Assembly: GCA_009774345.1 (NCBI GenBank)
Contig: VSNR01000066.1
Span: forward strand, 1-21,790
Direction: 5' to 3'
DNA: 21,790 bases
From: Lachnospiraceae bacterium
GTDB taxonomy: Bacteria > Bacillota > Clostridia > Lachnospirales > Lachnospiraceae
In this document: piece after piece, positions 8,144-14,922 of the stretch
How positions within the stretch are numbered: the stretch's first letter is position 1
Layout: every line of letters begins with the position of its first letter
Program-made: the position numbers and the translations under genes
Notes under the pieces: generated by a model
Told to the model about the DNA's origin: nothing
Database searches by the model: none
What the model saw: only the letters and a program-made list of their open reading frames with translations

Positions 8144-10591
8144 ATGACATGGCCTTTTGAAAATGATACCGGCGCTATTGTGAAAAAGCTTGCAAAGCGC
8201 AGCCTCGCCAGCGAGAAACGCCGGAACCTGATGGTGGTAATTGCAGTTGCTCTGGCGGCGTTTCTGATCTGTTTTGCAGCGGTTATATCCGTTTCTGTTG
8301 CACAGATTCAGCGTAATCAGGTGGCCGACACCTATGAGGCGGTCTTCACCGGCGTGGAGGCGGACCATGTGGCGGCGCTGAAAGAACTGCCGGAGCTTGC
8401 CCGGGTGGGTGAATACTATCTGCTGGGGCAGGAGCATTCAGGGCAGGGATACAACGCCTCCTATGTGTACTGCGACAGCGACATGATGTATATTGCCCGC
8501 AGTCAGATGGAGCTGGTAAAAGGAGAGCTCCCGGCAAAGGCGAATGAAGTCGCTGTCAGCGAATATTTTCTCTCTAATTTCGGTTCCAGTGCCAAAATCG
8601 GTGAGACGGTCCGGTTGGATACCGGGAGCTTTCATGGCGACTATACCGTGACCGGAATCCTGTCCATCGCGGGAGAAAAGGAAGGAAATATCTGCGCCAT
8701 TGCAATATCCAAAGCGGCCTTGACGCAGTGGGCCGGATTTGACTCTGCAGGATACCGTGCCTATGTGCATTTCAAAAATGACAGGCAGTTTGACCAGGAT
8801 ACCATGACTGCCCACTGTCTTGAGATTGCCGCACGGTTTGGCTCTGCACATGTAGGGATGAACAGCAATTATTTTGCTTCCAATTCCAGATCCATTGACT
8901 TTGTGACCATTTTCGGCATAGCGGCTCTTGTGCTTGCCGGAGGATATGTAGTCATCCAGAGTATTTTCCGTATTTCTGTGAACGACAAAATACAAAGCTA
9001 TGGGCAGCTCCGCACCATCGGCGCAACATCCAGACAGCTCCGGCGCATCGTGAAAAAGGAGAGCCGACGGCTGGGCGGTATTGGAATCCTGCTGGGTATC
9101 CTGTCAGGTGTGGGCGGCGGCCTGCTCCTGTTTCCCAAAGGGTTTCACGGGGGGTATTATGGGGCAGCTGTGCTTCTGACCATGGTGGTCTGCTGGTTCA
9201 TGGTAGCGTCTTCCGTTTACGGCCCGGTGAAAATAGCTGCCAGCATTTCGCCGCTGGAGGCAGTACGTTTTTCAGCAGGAAAGGTATCGCCCCCTTGCTG
9301 GCACTTGGCGGCAATTTGTCGGAAAGCATTCCGAAAGCGTTCCTCGCCTGCTTTCTTCCATCAGGAAAAGACTCGCAGCAGGAAGAAACACCGGAAACTA
9401 AGTCCCGTATCCATGGGATTTGCAAATTTTGGACGCGACCGCAAGAAGTCAGTGAGTATTGCAGTATCCCTAAGCCTGGGCGGAATCCTTCTTCTGGTGG
9501 TGTCTTCCATGGTTCTGACACGCTCGCCCCAGCAGGCTGCAAGATTGTATTTCCCAGACGGAGATTATAAGGTCTATTTGTCCTCAGAGCAATCAGAGGA
9601 AGAAGTTATGGCTGCCGGTAATCCGCTGAATGAAGAACTGAGACAGGAAATCCTTTCTGTGGATGGGATAATGGATGTACTGGTTACCCGACGGTCACTG
9701 CACGCAAAATTCGGAACTTCCGAAAGCACTGAGGCCGGTATGTGCGACATGCTGACGGACTCAAACCGCATGGATGTAGAAGCTGCGCTGGTATCCGGCG
9801 CCATGCCGACGGATGCCCATAGCATCCTTCTGGGTACGGGCTATCAGAAGTACCTTGCTGATATGGATGTTGGGGCTGTCATGGAGCTGTCTCTGGGGCA
9901 AAAGACCGTTACTGTTACCATATCCGGACTGTTTGATATGTCGAAGATGACAAACGGACATGGTGCGCTTGCCATGGATTCGGCGGGACTGTTTGCACCG
10001 GAGGAACTGTTTCATGAGCTCCATCCTGAAATCGAAAGTTTTGACTACTCCTGGAGCATTGTGAATGATCCTCAAAAAGCAGAGTCTGTGGAAAGCAGTC
10101 TGCAGGAGCTGGTATCCGGCCGCAGCAATCTTGGAGTGGATACGATAGCCGCACATATCGAATATGAGAAAATGCAGAACAGCATTATTTTTGGAAGCCT
10201 GCAGGCGCTTTCCTGGCTGATCTTCCTGTTCGGCGTTGTCAATCTGATCAATACGACGCTTTCCAACCAGATGTCCCGGAAGCGGGAGAACAGTATCCTG
10301 CGCTCCGTTGGCCTGACAGGGAAGCAGCTGTGCCGGATGAGTGTCACCGAGGGGATGTGTCATGCGCTTTTTGCGGCGCTTACCGTCGTGATCCTGGGGC
10401 TGCCGATTTCCATGGCAGTCTGTGCGGAAGTCAGCAAGAAATCCTTTGCCGGCGCAGTTGTCCCATACCAGTTCCCGTTCTTGCAAATGGGGCTGTTCCT
10501 CATGGTGCTGTTTGGCATGGAGGTAGTCCTGTCTGTCTGGATGGTGCGCAGGCAGAAAAAGCAATCTCTGGTAGAACAGATGAGGGCATAA
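8144..10591 (+). CDS. Double-FtsX ABC transporter permease, fourth of four paralogs
   Basis: An 815-aa protein, the longest of the four. The reading frame is open upstream to 7982 inside the third permease, but the conserved MTWPFENDT start at 8144, 16 bases after the previous stop and preceded by GGAGGGAG, is clearly the real one. Coupling motifs are YGQLRTIGATSRQ (from 286) and ENSILRSVGLTGKQ (from 715). Two features set it apart. The YNIFYIS motif is replaced by IQSIFRIS. The cytoplasmic linker between the FtsX halves (roughly residues 375-425) is longer and very basic, with several Lys/Arg clusters and two cysteines. The gene is GC-rich like the third paralog. It ends the operon, about 100 bases before the promoter of the regulator genes. 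Confidence 0.92.
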   Translation: MTWPFENDTGAIVKKLAKRSLASEKRRNLMVVIAVALAAFLICFAAVISVSVAQIQRNQVADTYEAVFTGVEADHVAALKELPELARVGEYYLLGQEHSGQGYNASYVYCDSDMMYIARSQMELVKGELPAKANEVAVSEYFLSNFGSSAKIGETVRLDTGSFHGDYTVTGILSIAGEKEGNICAIAISKAALTQWAGFDSAGYRAYVHFKNDRQFDQDTMTAHCLEIAARFGSAHVGMNSNYFASNSRSIDFVTIFGIAALVLAGGYVVIQSIFRISVNDKIQSYGQLRTIGATSRQLRRIVKKESRRLGGIGILLGILSGVGGGLLLFPKGFHGGYYGAAVLLTMVVCWFMVASSVYGPVKIAASISPLEAVRFSAGKVSPPCWHLAAICRKAFRKRSSPAFFHQEKTRSRKKHRKLSPVSMGFANFGRDRKKSVSIAVSLSLGGILLLVVSSMVLTRSPQQAARLYFPDGDYKVYLSSEQSEEEVMAAGNPLNEELRQEILSVDGIMDVLVTRRSLHAKFGTSESTEAGMCDMLTDSNRMDVEAALVSGAMPTDAHSILLGTGYQKYLADMDVGAVMELSLGQKTVTVTISGLFDMSKMTNGHGALAMDSAGLFAPEELFHELHPEIESFDYSWSIVNDPQKAESVESSLQELVSGRSNLGVDTIAAHIEYEKMQNSIIFGSLQALSWLIFLFGVVNLINTTLSNQMSRKRENSILRSVGLTGKQLCRMSVTEGMCHALFAALTVVILGLPISMAVCAEVSKKSFAGAVVPYQFPFLQMGLFLMVLFGMEVVLSVWMVRRQKKQSLVEQMRA

Positions 10592-10606
10592 AGTTAAAAT
10601 TAACTT
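10591..10606. promoter_or_regulatory. AT-rich perfect palindrome after the permease operon
   Basis: Arms AAGTTAA and TTAACTT with a 2-base centre, beginning at the last base of the fourth permease stop codon. There is no GC-rich stem and no T tract, so it is a poor intrinsic terminator. It lies about 70-80 bases upstream of the regulator promoter and could be an operator. Role unproven. Confidence 0.35.
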
Positions 10607-10634
10607 AGGTAAAAATTGATAAAATTTCGCACAG

Positions 10635-10702
10635 CATTTCACGGCAACAGATAAACATTTCACAGCAATTAAATTGTTTTGGTATTTTTGGCAGGATATA
10701 AT
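10635..10702 (+). promoter_or_regulatory. LytTR-type regulated promoter of the regulator-kinase genes
   Basis: CATTTCAC occurs at 10635 and again at 10656, a 21-bp spacing that equals two helical turns. That is the spacing used by LytTR regulators such as AgrA, and ACATTTCAC resembles the AgrA half-site ACAGTTAAG. A related TTTCGCAC is at 10625. The core is TTGTTT (10674-10679), a 17-bp spacer and TATAAT (10697-10702). The repeats lie directly upstream of the -35, where an activator would touch polymerase. The whole 68-base unit matches 19106-19173 at 48 positions with no gap. Autoregulation by the downstream LytTR protein is inferred. Confidence 0.72.
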
Positions 10703-10750
10703 AAAATGTTTTTTATGGCAATGATGATATCATGGCGAGGAGGTGGCGCA

Positions 10751-11455
10751 TTGATCCGTATTGCAATCTGTGATGATGAAAAACACATGTCCGATCATAT
10801 AAGGGCAATGGCCTCCGATTTTTTCCGTAAAAAGAACAGGGAGATTCAGCTTCGGACATTTTCAAGTGGCGAAGAGCTGCTAAGCTACGACGGGCAGATC
10901 GACATCCTGTTTCTGGACATCCAGATGAAGGGCATGGACGGCATAGAAACGGCAAGGAAGCTGAGGGCTTCTAAGTTCCAGGGATTCCTGATCTTTATCA
11001 CGGTACTGAAAGAGATGGTATTTCAGTCTTTCGAGGTGCAGGCCTACGATTATCTGGTCAAGCCGGTGGATGAAAAACAGTTTGAAAAGACGATGGAGCG
11101 CCTTTACGTTTCCATGCAAAACGTCGGCGAGGACAGCCTGCTGGTGCAAAAGGGATATGAGGGGCGCATTATCCGGGAGGAGGAGATTGTTTTCTGCGAG
11201 ATCATAGACCGGAAAATATATCTGAACCTGGCTTCCGGCGAGGTTGTTGATTATTATGAGCGGATCGAAAATCTGGAAACGAAGCTGGGCAGCCATTTTT
11301 TCCGGTGCCACAGGAGCTATCTCATCAACCTGAAGCATTTAAAAGGATATAAAAACGGGACTGCCTGTATGGATAACGGCAAAGAGGTTCCCGTATCACG
11401 GCTGCGGAGTAAGGAGTTTTCCAGTGTTGTTCTGCAGTATATGAAGAATATGTAA
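10751..11455 (+). CDS. LytTR-family response regulator (AgrA/VirR-like)
   Basis: A 234-aa DNA-binding response regulator. The receiver domain (about 1-120) has the acidic pair Asp8-Asp9, phosphoacceptor Asp56 in FLDIQM and the conserved Lys in VKPVD. The C-terminal LytTR domain (about 130-234) shows the family motif FFRCHRSYLINLKHL and the DNA-contacting end KEVPVSRLRSKEF. The TTG at 10751 is preferred because AGGAGGT (10738-10744) is 6 bases upstream and the receiver begins immediately with MIRIAICDDE. The longer in-frame extension from 10679 would start upstream of the -10 box. It is followed 28 bases later by its likely kinase partner. It probably binds the direct repeats at 10635-10663 and near 19106, and perhaps also controls the upstream permease operon, though that promoter matches less well. 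Confidence 0.92.
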   Translation: MIRIAICDDEKHMSDHIRAMASDFFRKKNREIQLRTFSSGEELLSYDGQIDILFLDIQMKGMDGIETARKLRASKFQGFLIFITVLKEMVFQSFEVQAYDYLVKPVDEKQFEKTMERLYVSMQNVGEDSLLVQKGYEGRIIREEEIVFCEIIDRKIYLNLASGEVVDYYERIENLETKLGSHFFRCHRSYLINLKHLKGYKNGTACMDNGKEVPVSRLRSKEFSSVVLQYMKNM

Positions 11456-11483
11456 GGTTTTTTTACATATGGGGGCAGGTAGC

Positions 11484-12839
11484 ATGGCTGAGTATTTAGA
11501 TTTTTTTAATGTATATATAATGGGCGCTGTCGAGATGTCCTTCCAGTCTTATTTCCTGGCAAAAATTTTGAAAAAGAAAATGTGGCCTCCTTTTTATTTC
11601 CTGTTTGCAGTATGCGCAGTGATTGTCAATGATCTTGTTCCGAGCGGCATGTTCACGGGCTTTGTGGTGCTTGTCTTTCTGCTCACGGCATACGGGACTT
11701 TTATCTGCCATGCAGATTTTAAGTATTCCCTTCTGTATGCGGCTTTGGCAATGGAAATCATGTTGCTCTGCAGCGGAATTGTAAACTCGCTGATGAGTCT
11801 TCCATACCCATGGCTGCCGGCCTTTTTCCATGAGACAGATAATATTGCGGCCATGCTGGTCAGTGAGGCCGCATCATTGGTTCTGACCGGTTTTTGTTAT
11901 TATATGGTGTACCGTTATTTTTCCTGGGATGATTTTGATCCCGTGGATACTCCTAAAACCACAATGGGAATGCAGCAGATGGTTTTGATTTTCATTCCGA
12001 TCCTGATGATATTTATTATGAGTAGCTATATCAATGCGATTGAATATGATTTCCAGTTTGAGATCTCGGTGGACAAAGGGCCTGCGGAACACTTTTTCAG
12101 CCATGGGCAGATGCTGTCCATGTATTTTCTGGGACTTGCCAGTCTGTTCTGCATCCTGTTTTCCTATAAGAAACTGCAGCAGAGTTTTCGTTTTAGCACT
12201 GAAATTTCACTGATGGAACAACAGGAACATTCCCTGAACCAGTATGTTGAGGAAGCGAAAGCCCGTTACGATGAAACAAAGTCCTTCCGACATGACATTA
12301 GGAACCACATCGCAGTGGTAAAAAAGCTCCTGCAGAATGGGAAACTGGAGGAAACCATAACCTATGTGGAGGATCTGGACGATATGGCGGAAAAAATGTC
12401 ATTCCCCTGCAGTACCAACAACCCGGTGGTGGATATCCTGGTGGGGAACAAGCTGGGGATTGCAAAAAGCATGGGGATCGATGTGGACTGTTCCCTTCCT
12501 CTGCCATATCCCTGTGGCATCAGAGATATTGATATCTGTATTGTCCTGTCAAATGCACTGGATAATGCAATCCATGCAGTAAAAAATCTGGGTACTGGCA
12601 TAGAAAAGTATATCCGTGTGTCCGGGCGGATCCAGGGAGATTTCCTTATGATGGAAATTCAGAACAGCTTCCATGGGAAAAGTGTGTTCAAAAAAGGGAC
12701 AGGTCTGTCGAATGTAAAAAAAGTGGCTGAAAAATATGGCGGCGCCATGAGTATAGAGACTCAGGAGCATGTATTTGTCCTCCATGTGCTGCTGATCATT
12801 CCACAGCATCCAGAAAGCAGCACACAGCAAATGGATTAA
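11484..12839 (+). CDS. GHKL-family sensor histidine kinase (AgrC-like)
   Basis: A 451-aa membrane kinase. The N-terminal half (about 1-225) holds roughly six hydrophobic segments with short loops, like AgrC/ComD-type peptide sensors. A coiled linker leads to the phosphoacceptor motif SFRHDIRNH with His270. The ATPase domain carries N-box LSNALDNAIHA and G-box KGTGLSNVKKVAEKYGG, typical of the HATPase_c_5 group. It pairs with the LytTR regulator upstream. The start is ambiguous: ATG 11484 follows GGCAGGT closely, while an in-frame ATG at 11469 would add five residues and has a weaker, distant AAGG. No AgrB or AgrD-like peptide gene is nearby, so the signal may be an external antimicrobial peptide or the state of the transporter itself (inference). 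Confidence 0.9.
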   Translation: MAEYLDFFNVYIMGAVEMSFQSYFLAKILKKKMWPPFYFLFAVCAVIVNDLVPSGMFTGFVVLVFLLTAYGTFICHADFKYSLLYAALAMEIMLLCSGIVNSLMSLPYPWLPAFFHETDNIAAMLVSEAASLVLTGFCYYMVYRYFSWDDFDPVDTPKTTMGMQQMVLIFIPILMIFIMSSYINAIEYDFQFEISVDKGPAEHFFSHGQMLSMYFLGLASLFCILFSYKKLQQSFRFSTEISLMEQQEHSLNQYVEEAKARYDETKSFRHDIRNHIAVVKKLLQNGKLEETITYVEDLDDMAEKMSFPCSTNNPVVDILVGNKLGIAKSMGIDVDCSLPLPYPCGIRDIDICIVLSNALDNAIHAVKNLGTGIEKYIRVSGRIQGDFLMMEIQNSFHGKSVFKKGTGLSNVKKVAEKYGGAMSIETQEHVFVLHVLLIIPQHPESSTQQMD

Positions 12840-12897
12840 AATGCTGCTTACTACAGCCGAAAAAAAAGAAAAAGGAAGCTGTCTGCGGCGGAGAGCG

Positions 12898-12936
12898 GCT
12901 GCAAAGCAGCTTAAAGCGACTGAAAAGAAGTCGCTT
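12898..12936 (+). promoter_or_regulatory. Two small hairpins in the intergenic region after the kinase
   Basis: GCTGC-AAA-GCAGC at 12898-12910 is followed by AAGCGACT (12914-12921) and AGTCGCTT (12929-12936), a perfect 8-bp stem with a 7-base loop. No T tract follows, so termination is doubtful. The second arm overlaps a TTGACA (12935-12940), but no -10 box is found at proper distance. The remainder of 12840-12967 holds no supported gene. Confidence 0.35.
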
Positions 12937-12967
12937 GACAATATCAATTTGAAGGAGGAACACGCTT

Positions 12968-13528
12968 ATGGCAATGCAGATTCAAGGAAATTATGATCAT
13001 TCCGGCGCCGACTACGCAGAGCGGGTGAAGGAAAAACAGGCCGCCGAGAGGGCGGAAAAGGCAAAGGAGGCAGAAAAGGCTGCAGAGGAGAAAAACTCCG
13101 GCAGACTGTCCGAACCAAAGGACGAGTACATCAGCAGTGAAAAATCGGGGAATCAGCCTACGGGATTGTACCGGGTAGGCCAGGATGAGAACGGAAACCG
13201 GAAAATCTTTTTTGATGACCCGAAAGCTGGCCATGCAAAGGAACAGGATGACCGTTCCGAGAAAAACGAAGATGGCAAAGCACCGAAGGTAGGCGGAGAC
13301 AACCAGGGAAAGCCGGCGGAGAAATGTGTCACAAATACGGATAAGGTTGACAGGGAGATCAAGAAGCTGAAAGAGAAAAAGCAGCAGCTCAAACAGCAGA
13401 TCCAGTCTGCTTCCGGAGATGAAAAGAAAATCCGGGAGCTGGAGAAAAAGCTGACACAGGTAGAAAACGAGTTAAGCCAGAAGGACAATGATACATACAG
13501 GCGGCAGAATGCTTCTGTATCAGAATAA
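12968..13528 (+). CDS. Small charged coiled-coil protein, function unknown
   Basis: A 186-aa soluble protein without signal peptide or membrane segment. Residues 15-45 form an Ala/Glu/Lys-rich helix. A middle stretch with GLYRVGQDENGNRKIFFDD (about 66-84) is the only part that looks folded. Residues about 125-175 form a strong heptad-like coiled coil (REIKKLKEKKQQLKQQ and onward) followed by a polar tail. Shine-Dalgarno GGAGG (12954-12958) is 9 bases from ATG 12968. I recall similar proteins in Lachnospiraceae, often beside a gene like the next one, but know of no function and could not check this. The coiled coil vaguely resembles FlxA-like proteins. It is probably a scaffold, chaperone or partner-binding protein rather than an enzyme. 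Confidence 0.75.
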   Translation: MAMQIQGNYDHSGADYAERVKEKQAAERAEKAKEAEKAAEEKNSGRLSEPKDEYISSEKSGNQPTGLYRVGQDENGNRKIFFDDPKAGHAKEQDDRSEKNEDGKAPKVGGDNQGKPAEKCVTNTDKVDREIKKLKEKKQQLKQQIQSASGDEKKIRELEKKLTQVENELSQKDNDTYRRQNASVSE

Positions 13529-13664
13529 AAGAGACTTAAGTTTTTAGTGTGGTATCAATACCGGGAGATGGTGGCAAATGCGCACTGTTTCCCGGGATTT
13601 TGGAAATGGATTATTTGGATTTCTAAAAAATATTATATCAGGAAAAATTCAAAGAGGAATAATT

Positions 13665-14168
13665 ATGCATACGAAAACAATGGAAGGCCTTGCAGGGGCA
13701 AGCATGAGTATGAAACTGATGAATACACCGCTGCGAGTTTATAAAGAAGCGGAGCGAAGAGGAGATACAGCCGTCATGGAACGGGCAATGGGGTATGTAG
13801 GGGACTTTGCGGATAAAGCAGAAGACTATCAGAAAGTCACAGAAAAAGGGATGAAAGAGGATGCAAAGGAAGCGAGGGAAAAAGCGAAGGCGGAGCAGGA
13901 AAATGCCATTCAGAAGCGCAGGGAAGAGCGTGAGGAACTGGAAAAGAGAATAGCGGAAAGCCAGAATGAGGATACTGATATCGTAAGCATAAGCGAGCGT
14001 GGAAAGGCCGCGTTGGACGAGAAGACGGATTCGGTTCAGACTGGTGCAGATAATGGCATATCTGCAGAAAAAACAGTGGATGCTGTTAAGATGGAGCCTG
14101 TAATCTATACGAAGACCGGGGAATCAGTCGGACCTGAACCTGGCGCAACTCTCTCTGTTTCCGTATAA
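13665..14168 (+). CDS. Small charged helical protein, function unknown
   Basis: A 167-aa soluble protein. The N-terminal third (MHTKTMEGLAGASMSMK onward) is helical and rich in Met/Gly/Ala. Residues about 60-115 are an almost uninterrupted charged helix (Lys/Glu/Arg/Ala). A short DIVSISERGKAALDE segment follows; similar V-x-I-S-x-x-G segments recur in small clostridial proteins (recollection). ATG 13665 has AAAGAGGA at 13651-13658, 6 bases upstream. An in-frame upstream extension from 13578 lacks a ribosome binding site and is rejected. It shares composition with the gene before it, and the two seem to be a co-inherited pair. It lies 52 bases before the VanR-like gene and may be cotranscribed with it, as no clear promoter is visible between them. 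Confidence 0.72.
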   Translation: MHTKTMEGLAGASMSMKLMNTPLRVYKEAERRGDTAVMERAMGYVGDFADKAEDYQKVTEKGMKEDAKEAREKAKAEQENAIQKRREEREELEKRIAESQNEDTDIVSISERGKAALDEKTDSVQTGADNGISAEKTVDAVKMEPVIYTKTGESVGPEPGATLSVSV

Positions 14169-14220
14169 AAAGAATCAGAAAAATCATATTGGTTTCATAT
14201 GAGATACAATCAGGAGTCAA

Positions 14221-14922
14221 ATGAGTTACAATATATTAGTAGTAGATGACGAAAAAGAACTGGCCGATGTAATCGAGCTTTATCTTACAGCAGACGGCTG
14301 CACGGTTCATAAATGTTATACGGGCAAAGAAGCTCTGGAGTGCATCGCGCATACAGACCTGGATCTGGCAATTCTGGATGTGATGCTCCCTGATGTGGAC
14401 GGCTTTCAAATTTGTAAAAAAATCCGGGAGAAGTTCTGGTATCCTGTCATTATGCTCACAGCAAAAGGGACGGACGTGGATAAGATCATGGGTCTGACCA
14501 TTGGAGCGGATGATTATATTACAAAACCCTTTAACCCGCTGGAGGTGGCTGCCCGTGTAAAAACCCAGCTGCGGCGGTACCGGCTTTACAATCATTCTGC
14601 AGCAGAGCAGGGGGAGCCGGCCCGCGAGTATGATATAAGGGGACTGGTAATCAACAGGGACAGTCATAAGTGCTTTCTGTTTGGAAATGAACTACAGCTG
14701 ACTCCTATTGAATTTGCCATCCTCTGGTATCTCTGTGAGCGGCAGGGCGTAGTGGTCCCTTCCGAGGAGCTTTTTGAGGCGGTATGGGGCGAGAAGTTCC
14801 TGCAGAATAATAATACCGTCATGGCCCATATCGGGCGGCTGCGGGAAAAGATGGGAGATCCTGCCAGAAATCCCAGGTTTATAAAAACAGTATGGGGGGT
14901 TGGTTATATCATTGAAAAATAG
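14221..14922 (+). CDS. OmpR-family response regulator, VanR-like
   Basis: A 233-aa two-domain regulator. The receiver domain has acidic pair Asp9-Asp10, phosphoacceptor Asp53 in LDVMLP, Thr80 and Lys102 in ITKPF. The C-terminal winged helix (about 130-233) has the LTPIEFAILWYL, NTVMAHIGRLREK and VWGVGYIIEK motifs of the OmpR/PhoB class. Together with the kinase that overlaps it and the VanZ-family gene downstream, the best match is the VanR group. AGGAG at 14212-14216 is 4 bases from ATG 14221. Its predicted DNA targets are the 11-bp-periodic repeats at 16019-16062 and 16682-16747, where dimers or multimers could stack on one DNA face (inference). No equivalent repeat is convincing upstream of its own gene. 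Confidence 0.93.
   Translation: MSYNILVVDDEKELADVIELYLTADGCTVHKCYTGKEALECIAHTDLDLAILDVMLPDVDGFQICKKIREKFWYPVIMLTAKGTDVDKIMGLTIGADDYITKPFNPLEVAARVKTQLRRYRLYNHSAAEQGEPAREYDIRGLVINRDSHKCFLFGNELQLTPIEFAILWYLCERQGVVVPSEELFEAVWGEKFLQNNNTVMAHIGRLREKMGDPARNPRFIKTVWGVGYIIEK

Noticed and set aside
9761..10663. Long reading frame on the minus strand (about 300 codons) opposite the fourth permease
   Set aside because: It is a shadow frame of the GC-rich permease with low-complexity His/Gln-rich translation, no ribosome binding site and no family resemblance.
12935..12963. TTGACA as a -35 box for the gene at 12968
   Set aside because: No acceptable -10 hexamer lies 16-18 bp downstream; that stretch is the Shine-Dalgarno region.
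12841..12996. 51-codon basic reading frame after the GHKL kinase, considered as a signal peptide precursor
   Set aside because: There is no ribosome binding site, it overlaps the next gene and its hairpins, and it has no AgrD-like features.
13560..13594. CCGGGA/TCCCGG and GGTAT/ATACC inverted repeats between the two small charged-protein genes
   Set aside because: The arms are short (5-6 bp) with a long loop and no T tract. They are not distinguishable from chance.
14172..14210. Possible VanR-type unit (GAATCAGAAAA) and TACAAT before the VanR-like gene
   Set aside because: There is only one unit, at the wrong spacing (33 instead of 28), and the -10 would place the transcript start almost on the ATG.
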